Of a DNA stretch of 64,000 bases, positions 1 to 8,122 are shown in pieces. The DNA lies in assembly GCA_964432205.1 (NCBI GenBank), contig CAYSMK010000015.1:59720-123719 (forward strand), read 5' to 3'. Source of the stretch: Geomobilibacter sp964432205 (GTDB lineage Bacteria; Desulfobacterota; Desulfuromonadia; Geobacterales; DSM-12255). The first letter of the stretch is position 1, and the number at the start of each line of letters is the position of its first letter. A model generated the notes under the pieces. That model had not been told where the DNA came from, did no database searches, and worked only from the letters and a program-made list of their open reading frames with translations. Position numbers and translations under genes: made by a program.

Positions 1-457
1 CGAACAGCAGGGCGGCAAACAAGGCGATTGCCCGGCCGTGATCTGCAAAGGGCGGAGCAATCCCCTGCGAGACAAGCGGACTGCGCCAGAGCAGAGTGAT
101 CAGGCCGTACAGGGTCAGTGCGGCCGCCAGGTGGACGAAGAGATTGACCAGATGGTACCCGACCACCCAGTCGCCGTGCAGCCGGTAGTTCAGGGCAAAG
201 CTCAGGATTCCCAGCGCCCGGCTGGACTTCAGCAACGATGGCGTCATCAGGGAGCCCAGGTCCTTGATCTGCGGGTTCCCCAGGATATTGACCATGTCGT
301 CGAAGGTAAACGGAAACGTCATGCTGTTGGCATAGGCCAGCAGCCCGGCGATCACGACCAGGACAAGCCGGAACCAGCCGTCCCTGCGGGATGTTCCGGC
401 AATGAACCCCAGGCATCGCCCCGTCAATCCGGGTATCTCCATGTCACGTCCAGTCAT
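1..457 (-). CDS. Membrane protein with TMTC/PMT-like N-terminus (partial, 3' end outside window)
   Basis: An open reading frame runs from an ATG at 457 off the left edge of the window with no stop, giving the first 152 residues. The ATG follows a purine-rich AGGGGACAGG about 10 bases upstream. After a short cytosolic N-terminus there is a hydrophobic helix (about residues 29-44), then a loop with FTFDDMVNILGNP, then YHLVNLFVHLAAALTLYGLI, which is a second membrane segment. This FDD-containing loop followed by GYHLVNLxxH is typical of the large polytopic glycosyltransferase-like proteins that carry C-terminal TPR repeats (TMTC/DUF1736 type) and are common in Geobacter. The TPR part would lie outside the window, so the family call rests on the N-terminus only. 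The substrate is unknown. Confidence 0.6.
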   Translation of the reverse strand, partial: MTGRDMEIPGLTGRCLGFIAGTSRRDGWFRLVLVVIAGLLAYANSMTFPFTFDDMVNILGNPQIKDLGSLMTPSLLKSSRALGILSFALNYRLHGDWVVGYHLVNLFVHLAAALTLYGLITLLWRSPLVSQGIAPPFADHGRAIALFAALLF

Positions 458-609
458 CAGCCCTGTCCCCTAGCAGATAGCATGCCGGTCGGCAAACCGG
501 TTTACTATACCTGCATTTGCCGGCCGGCAAAAGGAAATTTTCCGCCAGATCGCCGTATCCACAGGGGGATTGACAGGACTGGGCCCGGGGATTAAGCTCG
601 GGACGTGCA

Positions 610-634
610 GGCTTGGGGCTCGGGGCTCGGGGGC
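610..634. repeat. Low-complexity tandem repeat (gggctcg units)
   Basis: The intergenic stretch 458-711 holds short tandem copies of a gggctcg unit. The same kind of sequence recurs near 61461-61490, and a cctcgatcctcg variant occurs at 3703-3755. Just downstream (657-675) is a near-perfect GGGTGCGGT/ACCGCACCC palindrome. Nothing in this gap looks coding apart from weak shadow frames. It appears to be dispersed intergenic repeat DNA of the kind that seeds length variation. Confidence 0.6.
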
Positions 635-711
635 AAGTCACTTAAACCCGCCCCGGGTGCGGTGACCGCACCCCTACGGTGGATCAATGTTGGACCGGTG
701 AGGTGATTACC

Positions 712-993
712 ATGGAGATGTTTGGCGGGTTCATGATGCTGGTGTCGATTCTCTTCTTTTTCCTGGCCATAATCTGGTTCATCCTGCCGTTCATCATCTT
801 CGCCATCAAAGGCAAGGTCGACCGGTCGGTCGAGCAGTTGGAGGAGATCGAGCAACGGTTGGCCTCTCTGGAGGCGCACCTGGCCAGACTGGGCTCGCAA
901 CCGGCCGGCAGGACCGACACCACGCCCGACATCCCCCCGGTCGAACAGGGCGGGCCGACCGATGAATCGGCGCCGGATCGAACGGCTCCCTGA
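712..993 (+). CDS. Small single-pass membrane protein with coiled-coil tail
   Basis: A 93-residue protein. I chose the ATG at 712 because GAGGTG sits 6 bases upstream; the in-frame GTG at 679 lies inside a palindromic repeat and has no ribosome site. Residues 5-30 are strongly hydrophobic (MMLVSILFFFLAIIWFILPF) and form one or two membrane segments. A charged heptad-like helix follows (VEQLEEIEQRLASLEAHLAR), then a Pro/Asp-rich tail. It looks like an inner-membrane protein with a cytosolic coiled coil that could oligomerise. I do not recognise a named family. Its partner is not evident from the neighbours, which face the other way. Confidence 0.6.
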   Translation: MEMFGGFMMLVSILFFFLAIIWFILPFIIFAIKGKVDRSVEQLEEIEQRLASLEAHLARLGSQPAGRTDTTPDIPPVEQGGPTDESAPDRTAP

Positions 994-1013
994 TCCTGCA
1001 TCAATTTCCCGAT

Positions 1014-1076
1014 GATGTAGGGATATCCCTTGCGGGTATCCTTGTTTCGGGCACCCGCAAGGGGCGCCCCTACATC
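1014..1076. repeat. Long imperfect inverted repeat (REP/terminator-like)
   Basis: GATGTAGGG at 1014 pairs with CCCTACATC ending at 1076, and CCTTGCGGGT pairs with ACCCGCAAGG inside it, leaving a small internal bulge and a loop of about 15 bases. It lies between two convergent genes, and its right arm overlaps the stop codon of the HD-GYP gene. It may act as a shared transcription stop, but there is no clean T-run. A REP-like dispersed element is equally likely. Confidence 0.6.
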
Positions 1077-2764
1077 CTGCCGTGCATGGCCCGCTGGAGA
1101 TAGGCGGTGAAGGCCTCCACCACTGCCCGGTCGAACTGGCTGCCTACGCAGCGTTGCAACTCCTTGATCGCTTCCCGGACCGACAGCCCCTTCTTGTAGG
1201 GACGATCGGACACCATGGCATCGAACGAGTCGGCAACCGCCACGACCCGCGCCGCCAAAGGAATCGACTCACCCTTCAGGCCATGGGGATAACCGCTTCC
1301 GTCAAACCGCTCGTGGTGATGGAGCACCCCGGGCAGGACGTCCTGCAACTGCCGGATCGGCGCCAGGATCGCCACCCCCTTTTCCGGATGGAGCCTCAAG
1401 GGGGGAAATTCATCCTCCGACAACTCCTCGGGTTTCTCCAGAAGCGCCTCGATAATGCCGATCTTGCCGATATCGTGCAGCAGTCCGGCCAGCCGGATCC
1501 GTTCCACCTCCGTCCCCGGCAGCCCCATCTCCCTGGCAATGGCGGTCGCCACGTTCATCACCCGCTCGGAGTGCCCCTTGGTCCAGGGTGATTTGGCATC
1601 GATGGCATTTGCCAGCGAGGCCACCGTATTGATGAACAGGCTCCGCATCTCCTCGTAGAGCCGGGCGTTCTCCAGGGCAACCGCCATCTGGGCCGCGATC
1701 TTCTCGATGGTGAAGGCATCCTCCCGGACAAACTGGCCGCGTGCCGTGTCCCCCAGGAGAAGCACCCCCTTCGGTTGCTCCTTGCTGATGAGCGGAATGG
1801 CCATGAGAGACTCGATGCCAACGTCCCGCAAGGCTTTTTCCAGGGCGGACAGACGTTTCAGTACCCCCAGGTGGGGGATGTAACGGCTCTCACCATGGGT
1901 AAACGCCTGTCCGGCAACATTCCCCTTGCCAATCACCGCTCCCCGCTTGAGGGCTGGCAACTCTTCAGGAGTGACGTCACTCCTGGTGGCCAGGACCACC
2001 AGTTGCCCGCCGTCCCCCTCCAGGACCGACACCAGTTCACACTGCATGATCCGCTCGATCTGCTCCATGGCGGTATCGATGATCCGCTCCTGGCTCAGGG
2101 ATGAGGAGATGGCCTTGTTGATCTCGTCCAGGGTCAGGATGACGTCGATCCGCTTGGCCATATCCAGCGCCATTTCCAGGGACTGGTCGAACAGCTCGAT
2201 GTGGCTCACCACCAGCGCCGCATGTGAGACCATGTCCTTGATGACGGCGATCTCGCCCGGGGTAAAGGTCAAGGCAACCGAACGCCGCCGGGCCACGAAG
2301 ACCGCGCCGGTCACCTGGTTGTGCACCACCATCGGCACTGCCAGGAGGGCGAGACTCTTGAGGAGTCGCCGGAATATCGGGTTGAGCAGGCGGGAGCTCT
2401 CGGGGTTGGGGATCTGGAGATGGTGTTTCTTTTGGAGAATCGTCCGCAGCAGGGGGATCTTTTCCGGCACCAGCGGCATATCCCTGAACAGTGGCAGATA
2501 CCGGGGAGGCATGCCGCAGCTCCGGGCCGGGGCAAAGTCGCGCCGCTCCCGATCCAGCAGATAGACGACCGCCCAACCGCTCCTGACCGTCTTCTTCAGA
2601 AGACGGGAAAGACCCTGGAGCACCTCATCCACGTCCCGCAGGGTTGACAGACGCCGGCTATCCTCAATCACCTTGCCAAAGCCGTTCATGGTAGTGGCTA
2701 ACCCCTGTCTACCGCGTGGCAAAGCCTGTTGCCAAGCGTCGGAATTTTCGTTAGTATGCTGCAT
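1070..2764 (-). CDS. GAF-GAF-HD-GYP domain protein, probable cyclic-di-GMP phosphodiesterase
   Basis: A 564-residue cytosolic signalling protein. Residues 30-190 and 205-370 each look like a GAF sensory domain, the second ending in the usual AVALENARLYEE helix. The C-terminal HD-GYP domain carries the catalytic HDIGKIG at residue 430 and HHHERFDGSGYP near 482, so the metal ligands and the GYP motif are intact. The family hydrolyses cyclic di-GMP to pGpG or GMP. There is no receiver or membrane segment, so the signal must be sensed by the GAF domains. The start is uncertain: the ATG at 2764 has no clear ribosome site, and the ATG at 2686 (MNGFGKVIED), with AGGGG upstream, is an alternative. 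It is transcribed away from fabI. Confidence 0.88.
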   Translation of the reverse strand: MQHTNENSDAWQQALPRGRQGLATTMNGFGKVIEDSRRLSTLRDVDEVLQGLSRLLKKTVRSGWAVVYLLDRERRDFAPARSCGMPPRYLPLFRDMPLVPEKIPLLRTILQKKHHLQIPNPESSRLLNPIFRRLLKSLALLAVPMVVHNQVTGAVFVARRRSVALTFTPGEIAVIKDMVSHAALVVSHIELFDQSLEMALDMAKRIDVILTLDEINKAISSSLSQERIIDTAMEQIERIMQCELVSVLEGDGGQLVVLATRSDVTPEELPALKRGAVIGKGNVAGQAFTHGESRYIPHLGVLKRLSALEKALRDVGIESLMAIPLISKEQPKGVLLLGDTARGQFVREDAFTIEKIAAQMAVALENARLYEEMRSLFINTVASLANAIDAKSPWTKGHSERVMNVATAIAREMGLPGTEVERIRLAGLLHDIGKIGIIEALLEKPEELSEDEFPPLRLHPEKGVAILAPIRQLQDVLPGVLHHHERFDGSGYPHGLKGESIPLAARVVAVADSFDAMVSDRPYKKGLSVREAIKELQRCVGSQFDRAVVEAFTAYLQRAMHGRM

Positions 2765-2874
2765 TCATCGTAGCATAATTTTGAATTTTTTCTCATTCGT
2801 CGATTACGGGCCAACACCGTTGGCGCTGAATGCTGCCGCGTAAGAGTCCGTCACCAGTTCAAGGAGGGAAGTAC

Positions 2875-3645
2875 ATGTCGTTGCTTGCAGGAAAAAAGGC
2901 CTTGATCGTCGGCGTGGCCAACGAAAAGAGCATTGCCTGGGGAATTGCCGAGGCATTCAAACGGGAAGGAGCGTCCATAGCCCTTTTCTATGCCGGAGAG
3001 ACCCTGGCGAAACGGGTCATCCCGCTGGGTGAAAGTATCGGTGCCGAGCTCATCGTCCCCTGCGACGTACGGAACGACGAAGAGATCGCCAAGGCCATGG
3101 AGATGGTAAAGGAAAAATGGGGCGGCCTGGACATCCTCGTCCACTCGGTGGCCTTTGCCAACAAGGATGAGTTGAAAGGCTCCTTCCTTAACGTAACCCG
3201 CGAAGGGTTTGCGACCGCCATGGAGGTAAGCGTCTTTTCGCTCATCGCCCTGGCCAAGGCAGCTGCCCCGCTCATGGAGGGGCGTGAGGCGAGCATCCTG
3301 ACCCTCACCTACTACGGTGGCCAGCGAGTTTTCCCCAATTACAACATAATGGGGGTAGCCAAGGCTGCCCTGGAAATGAGCGTCCGCTACATGGCCGAAG
3401 CGGTCGGCCCCAGCGGCATCAGGGCCAACGCAATCTCCGCCGGGCCGCTGAAAACCCTTGCCGCCGCCGGCGTTGGCGGGTTCAACCAGATCGCCAGCAT
3501 CGTCGAGGGAAAGGCCCCGCTCCGCCGCAACATCACCAAGGAAGAGGTCGCCAACGCAGCCGTGTATCTCAGCAGCCACCTGGCCAGCGGCGTGACCGGC
3601 GAGGTGCATTTCGTGGACAGTGGGTATAATATAATCGGACTATAA
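2875..3645 (+). CDS. fabI: Enoyl-[acyl-carrier-protein] reductase (NADH), FabI type
   Basis: A 256-residue short-chain dehydrogenase that reduces trans-2-enoyl-ACP in the last step of each fatty-acid elongation cycle. The ATG at 2875 is preceded by AAGGAGGG 6 bases upstream; an in-frame upstream ATG at 2830 lacks a ribosome site. The FabI-specific cofactor motif GVANEKSIAWGIA starts at residue 13. The catalytic pair fits Y-X6-K with Tyr156 and Lys163 (YNIMGVAK), and Tyr146/147 precedes it as in FabI. The ending GEVHFVDSGYNIIGL is the normal FabI C-terminus. The adjacent gene is hflX, 27 bases downstream. Confidence 0.95.
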   Translation: MSLLAGKKALIVGVANEKSIAWGIAEAFKREGASIALFYAGETLAKRVIPLGESIGAELIVPCDVRNDEEIAKAMEMVKEKWGGLDILVHSVAFANKDELKGSFLNVTREGFATAMEVSVFSLIALAKAAAPLMEGREASILTLTYYGGQRVFPNYNIMGVAKAALEMSVRYMAEAVGPSGIRANAISAGPLKTLAAAGVGGFNQIASIVEGKAPLRRNITKEEVANAAVYLSSHLASGVTGEVHFVDSGYNIIGL

Positions 3646-3650
3646 CTGCA

Positions 3651-3755
3651 GGAACGAGGATAAAGGAAGGCGGTGAAATGCGCTAGGCAACTAGCCTCGA
3701 TCCTCGTTCCCCGTCCCTCGGTCCTCGATCCTCGATCCTCGCTCCTCGATCCCGC
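3651..3755. repeat. Hairpin plus cctcgat tandem repeat fused to the 5' end of hflX
   Basis: GGAACGAGGA at 3651-3660 is exactly complementary to TCCTCGTTCC at 3701-3710, and inside it GCTAG-GCAA-CTAGC can form a second small stem. From 3695 to 3755 the sequence is a tandem array of cctcgatcctcg-like units. The array falls between the only plausible ribosome site of hflX and its conserved domain, so it is translated into a Ser/Leu/Pro/Arg-rich N-terminal extension. Confidence 0.65.
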
Positions 3756-5430
3756 TTTTCGGAGAAAAGCTATTAAACAGCTCCACGGCAACCTTACCGG
3801 TCTCAAACCAAGCCAGATCAACTCCCTCGAACGGCTCTTCCGGCGCCGTATCCCTCAGGACGAGGTCGTTACCCTGGATCTGGCGCGGGCACTCCTGGCC
3901 ATCTCCCATGAAATCGGCCGCCAGATCGGCATCCTGGTGAACCGGGTGGGGGAAGTGGAATATGTCATCATCGGTGATGAGCGCAGCATTTTCATCCCCG
4001 AACTCGCCGATTACCCCCTTGGCAGAAAGCTGCTGCGCGGCCTGCGCCTCCTCCATACCCACCTGAAGGGTGAGGCGCTGAACGACGACGACCTGACCGA
4101 CCTGGCACTGCTTCGCTTCGACCTGCTGGCAGCCATCAGCGCGCCGGCACCGGACCTCCCGCCGGTGATCCAGCTAGCCCACCTCATCGTCCCCGGAAGC
4201 GGCCAGCACCCGTACCGGGTGGAACAGATCACCCCCCTTGCCCGCTTCAGCCTTAACCTCAGGGAATTCCTGGAAACGCTGGAAAAGGAGCTGGCAGCCG
4301 GGACCTCCGCCAGCAGGGAGATCGCCGGCAGCGAGGAGCGGGGAATCCTGATCTCCGTCACCCGACAGACCCACGAAGAGGCAATCGATTCCATCGAGGA
4401 ACTGAAGGAGCTGGCCCGCACCGCCCATGTGGCAGTCCTGGACACCGTCATCCAGCACCCGCGGCAGTTCTCCCCCCGCTACCTCATGGGCGAGGGAAAG
4501 ATGCGGGACGTGGTGATCCGGGCACTGCAGCTCGGGGCAACCATGCTCATCTTCGATCAGGAGCTCTCCCCGGCCCAGGTCCGCTCCATTTCGGAGATGA
4601 CCGAGCTCAAGGTCATCGACCGGAGTCAGCTGATCCTGGACATCTTCGCCCGCCGCGCCACCACCCAGGACGGCAAGGTCCAGGTGGAGCTGGCCCAGCT
4701 CAAGTACCTGCTGCCAAGACTTGTCGGACGCGGGGTGCAGATGTCCCGCCTCATGGGGGGGATCGGCGGCCGCGGCCCCGGCGAGACCAAGCTGGAAATG
4801 GACCGGCGACGGATCCGCGACCGGATCGCCCGTCTGGAGAAGGACCTGCGGGAGCTGTCACGCGGCCGCTATCAGCGCCGCCAGCGGCGGATCAGGGCCG
4901 GGATACCCATCGTCTCCATCGTTGGCTACACCAATGCCGGCAAATCGACGCTCCTCAACGCCCTGACCGCAAGCGACGTCTTCACCGAAAACCTTCTCTT
5001 CGCCACCCTGGACACGTCGACCCGTCGGCTCCGCTTTCCGAGGGAACGGGAAGTGATCATCACCGACACGGTCGGGTTCATCCGCTCCCTCCCCAAGTCT
5101 CTGCTGGGCGCCTTCAAGGCCACCCTGGAAGAGCTGCGGGACGCTGACCTCCTGCTGCACCTGGTGGACTGCGCCAACCCGCGCTTTGCCGAACAGATCG
5201 GGCAGGTGGAGACCATTCTCGCCGAACTGGAGCTGGCCGACAAACCGCGCCTCCTGGTCTTCAACAAGGCCGATCTGCTCCCGGAACTGAAGAAGCAGTT
5301 CCCCCTGGCTGTCGTGAAGGTCCGGCAGGTGGCCCGCCAGACCGGGGCCATCCTGGTGGCCGCCAACGACCGGGAGAGCCTGGGACCGCTGCTTAATGAA
5401 ATGGAGCGGCGGTTCTGGCCGCGGAAGTGA
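3673..5430 (+). CDS. hflX: GTPase HflX (ribosome-associated)
   Basis: A 585-residue GTPase of the HflX family, which binds the 50S ribosomal subunit and splits or rescues stalled ribosomes. The HflX N-terminal domain is followed by the glycine-rich motif GGIGGRGPGETKLEMDRR, a coiled coil, then the G domain with GYTNAGKST (G1, near residue 417), DTVGFI (G3) and NKAD (G4). The GTG start at 3673 has AAGGAAGG just before it. About the first 33 residues come from an intergenic tandem repeat rather than from the conserved protein, which begins around HGNLTGLKPSQ. There is no good internal ATG, so either the extension is real or an unusual start codon is used. phoB follows with a 12-base gap. Confidence 0.93.
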   Translation: MKCARQLASILVPRPSVLDPRSSLLDPAFRRKAIKQLHGNLTGLKPSQINSLERLFRRRIPQDEVVTLDLARALLAISHEIGRQIGILVNRVGEVEYVIIGDERSIFIPELADYPLGRKLLRGLRLLHTHLKGEALNDDDLTDLALLRFDLLAAISAPAPDLPPVIQLAHLIVPGSGQHPYRVEQITPLARFSLNLREFLETLEKELAAGTSASREIAGSEERGILISVTRQTHEEAIDSIEELKELARTAHVAVLDTVIQHPRQFSPRYLMGEGKMRDVVIRALQLGATMLIFDQELSPAQVRSISEMTELKVIDRSQLILDIFARRATTQDGKVQVELAQLKYLLPRLVGRGVQMSRLMGGIGGRGPGETKLEMDRRRIRDRIARLEKDLRELSRGRYQRRQRRIRAGIPIVSIVGYTNAGKSTLLNALTASDVFTENLLFATLDTSTRRLRFPREREVIITDTVGFIRSLPKSLLGAFKATLEELRDADLLLHLVDCANPRFAEQIGQVETILAELELADKPRLLVFNKADLLPELKKQFPLAVVKVRQVARQTGAILVAANDRESLGPLLNEMERRFWPRK

Positions 5431-5441
5431 AGGATATCCCC

Positions 5442-6122
5442 ATGCAGAGAATACTGATAATCGAGGACGAACAGGACCTGGCCTCACTGGTTGCCTTCAA
5501 TCTCCAGGGGGAGGGATATGCCGTCACGGTCTGCCACGACGGCAGGGAGGGGCTGGAAAGCGCCCTTGCTGCTCCGCCGGACCTGATCATCCTCGACCTG
5601 ATGCTCCCCACCCTCCTGGGGACCGAGGTCTGCAAGCGGCTCAAGAGCACGGCAGGGACGGCAGGTGTGCCGGTCATCATGCTCACCGCCAAAGGGGAAG
5701 AGATCGACCGGGTGGTCGGTTTCGAGGTCGGGGCCGATGACTATGTGGTGAAGCCGTTTTCGGTGCGGGAACTGCTCCTGCGCGTCCGGGCGCTCCTGCG
5801 CCGGAGCGGTGGACCTGCAGCAGGGGAAACACTGGTCAGGATCGGCGACCTGGCCATCGACATCGACCGGCACCAGGTAACCGTGGCAGACGAGCCGGTC
5901 GTTCTGACCACCACGGAATTCAAACTCCTGCATATTCTGGCCGAACGGCGCGGCCGTTTGCAGAGCAGGGATACGCTGTTGAAGGACGTCTGGGGATACG
6001 CCTACGTGGGGGACACCCGCACCGTCGATACCCATGTCACCAGGCTCCGCACCAAGCTGGGACCGGTGGGCGACATGATCAAGACCGTCAGGGGATTCGG
6101 CTACAAGATGGAGGAGACATGA
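5442..6122 (+). CDS. phoB: PhoB-like response regulator
   Basis: A 226-residue OmpR/PhoB-class transcription factor. The receiver domain has the acidic pair Glu8/Asp9, the phospho-acceptor Asp52 (LDLMLP) and the conserved Lys near 102 (KPFS). The winged-helix DNA-binding domain includes TEFKLLHILAERRGRLQSRD and the recognition segment TVDTHVTRLRTKLG. The ATG at 5442 has AAGGA 7 bases upstream; a GTG at 5427 overlaps the hflX stop and is less likely. Together with the kinase 28 bases downstream it forms a two-component system. Sequence similarity points to phosphate control (PhoB-PhoR), but no pst or phoU genes are in the window, so the symbol is provisional. Confidence 0.82.
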   Translation: MQRILIIEDEQDLASLVAFNLQGEGYAVTVCHDGREGLESALAAPPDLIILDLMLPTLLGTEVCKRLKSTAGTAGVPVIMLTAKGEEIDRVVGFEVGADDYVVKPFSVRELLLRVRALLRRSGGPAAGETLVRIGDLAIDIDRHQVTVADEPVVLTTTEFKLLHILAERRGRLQSRDTLLKDVWGYAYVGDTRTVDTHVTRLRTKLGPVGDMIKTVRGFGYKMEET

Positions 6123-6150
6123 ACGGTCCCGCTGCGGAGTACCGGCAATC

Positions 6151-7917
6151 ATGAGATTCACCATGCGCGGCAAGCTGATGGGGTCGTACCTGGTCATCAT
6201 CCTGGTGATGGGAGCAACCCTCTTCGCCTACCTGAACCAGACCCTTGAACGGTATATGGTCGGCAGCATCCGGGAAAATCTCCAGGGAGAGGCACGCCTG
6301 GCGGCCCTCATGGCCTCCCGGGAGATCCACGCCCTCAGGGAGGATGCCCCGCGGGTCGCCGGTGATCTCGGCCGCACCATCCGGGCCCGGGCCACCATCA
6401 TGACCGGTGACGGCGAGGTTGTCGGCGATTCCGAACTGAAGCGGGAGGACCTGGCCGGCCTGGAAAACCACCGCACCCGTCCCGAGGTGCAGGCAGCGCT
6501 GCAAAGCGGCTCGGGTGACACCATCCGCTACTCGGCCACCCTGCGTACCGACATGCTCTATGTGGCGCTCCCCTTCACCAGCAACTCCGGCGACAAAGGG
6601 ATCATCCGGCTGGCCCTGCCGCTTTCCGCCGTGGCAAAGACCACCTCCAGCCTGCATGCCAGCCTGGGGATCGCCCTGCTCATGGCAACGCTCCTCTCCC
6701 TGCTTCTCAGCTATCTCCTCTCCAACGTCACCTCCCGGACCCTTCGGGCCATGGCGGCCAGCGCCGTCCGCTTCGGGACCGGCGATTTCCGGCGTCCCCT
6801 GCCGGTGAACAGCAACGACGAACTGGGGGAACTGGCGCGGGTAATGAACGAGATGGCAGGACGCCTGGAAGCCCAGATGCAGCGGCTCTCGGCCGAAAAG
6901 GACCAACTGGACGCCATTCTGCGCGGCATGGGGGAAGGGCTTCTGGTCATCGACGCCGAAGGAACGGTCACGCTGGTCAATCCGGCCTTTCGCACCCTTT
7001 TCTCCCTGCCGGCCGACGTTGCGGGAGCGCCGCTCATGCAGATCACCCGCCATCCGGCCCTGCACGAAACATTTCGGACCGTGGTGACCGATCGTGCGGA
7101 ACAGTGGCGGGAGATCACCCTCGCCGGCGAAGGGGAGAAAACCATTCTGACGCACTGGGTACCGCTACTGGGGCAGGGCGACTTAAACGGCGTCGTGGCG
7201 GTCTTCCACGACATCAGTGCCCTGAAAAGGCTGGAGCGGATCCGTAAGGACTTCGTGGCCAACGTCTCCCACGAGCTCCGGACACCGGTCACCGTCATAA
7301 AGGGGTATACCGAAACCCTCCAGAAGAGCGGGATCGGGACTGCCCCGGAAACCATGGAACGCTTTCTGACGGTCATCCATACCCATGCCGACCGGCTGGC
7401 AAACCTGATCGGCGACCTCCTCACCCTCTCGGAGCTGGAATCGGCCGGCTACACCCTGGCACTCCACCCTGTGGCACTGCAGGAGGTGGCTGCAACTGCC
7501 AGCATGTTGCTGGAGCAGAAGGCAGCGGAGAAGGAGATCACGATCAATCCGGGTAGCCTGTCGGGGCTGCGGATACTGGCCGATACCGGTCGCCTGGAGC
7601 AGGTCCTGGTCAATCTCCTGGATAATGCGGTGAAATATACCCCGCCTGGCGGAACGATCGACCTCTTTGCCAGGGAGGCTGGCGATGAAGTCGAGGTTGC
7701 CGTGCGGGATAGTGGCCAGGGGATACCTCCGCAGGATCTTCCCCGCATTTTCGAACGGTTCTATCGAGTAGACGCCGCCCGTAGCCGCCAGGAAGGGGGA
7801 ACCGGACTCGGCCTCGCCATTGTCAAGCATATCGTGCAGCTCCATGGCGGCTCAGTCCGTGTCGAGAGCGTGCCCGGCAAAGGAACGACATTCTTCTTCA
7901 CACTCAGGAAGGCCTAA
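6151..7917 (+). CDS. phoR: PhoR-like sensor histidine kinase
   Basis: A 588-residue membrane kinase. Transmembrane helices lie at about residues 11-29 and 170-190 and enclose a periplasmic sensor loop. HAMP (about 190-243), PAS (about 250-355) and HisKA domains follow, with phospho-acceptor His374 in NVSHELRTPVTVIKGY. The ATPase domain has the N box NLLDNAVKYTPPGG and G boxes DSGQGIPP and GGTGLGLAIVKHI. It phosphorylates the response regulator encoded just upstream and ends in the PhoR-type sequence GSVRVESVPGKGTTFFFTLR. PhoR-type kinases usually work with the Pst transporter, which is not visible here, so other signals remain possible. Confidence 0.85.
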   Translation: MRFTMRGKLMGSYLVIILVMGATLFAYLNQTLERYMVGSIRENLQGEARLAALMASREIHALREDAPRVAGDLGRTIRARATIMTGDGEVVGDSELKREDLAGLENHRTRPEVQAALQSGSGDTIRYSATLRTDMLYVALPFTSNSGDKGIIRLALPLSAVAKTTSSLHASLGIALLMATLLSLLLSYLLSNVTSRTLRAMAASAVRFGTGDFRRPLPVNSNDELGELARVMNEMAGRLEAQMQRLSAEKDQLDAILRGMGEGLLVIDAEGTVTLVNPAFRTLFSLPADVAGAPLMQITRHPALHETFRTVVTDRAEQWREITLAGEGEKTILTHWVPLLGQGDLNGVVAVFHDISALKRLERIRKDFVANVSHELRTPVTVIKGYTETLQKSGIGTAPETMERFLTVIHTHADRLANLIGDLLTLSELESAGYTLALHPVALQEVAATASMLLEQKAAEKEITINPGSLSGLRILADTGRLEQVLVNLLDNAVKYTPPGGTIDLFAREAGDEVEVAVRDSGQGIPPQDLPRIFERFYRVDAARSRQEGGTGLGLAIVKHIVQLHGGSVRVESVPGKGTTFFFTLRKA

Positions 7918-8042
7918 GAACAGCCGGGACAGCCTCCGGGAAATCAACCCATCGGAAGTCCGACCAGCATCCCCATCGGCAAATGTTACGACAGCACAAC
8001 CGACGTATGTTCTGTGCGCCTGACGCCCTGGCGGCCTTGCGT

Positions 8043-8091
8043 TATCGGAATGCGCCATTTACGGTTCAAGGGCGCTGCGCACATTCCGATA
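8043..8091. promoter_or_regulatory. Perfect 10-bp inverted repeat upstream of an unknown gene
   Basis: TATCGGAATG at 8043-8052 is the exact reverse complement of CATTCCGATA at 8082-8091, and GCGC flanks the inner side of both arms with one extra base on the right. It lies 32-80 bases before the start at 8123, inside the 205-base gap after phoR. There is no T-run, so a regulator-binding site or an RNA hairpin is more likely than a terminator. I see no clear promoter elsewhere in the gap. Confidence 0.45.
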
Positions 8092-8122
8092 GAATGTACT
8101 ACACCACACGGACACGACCTTC

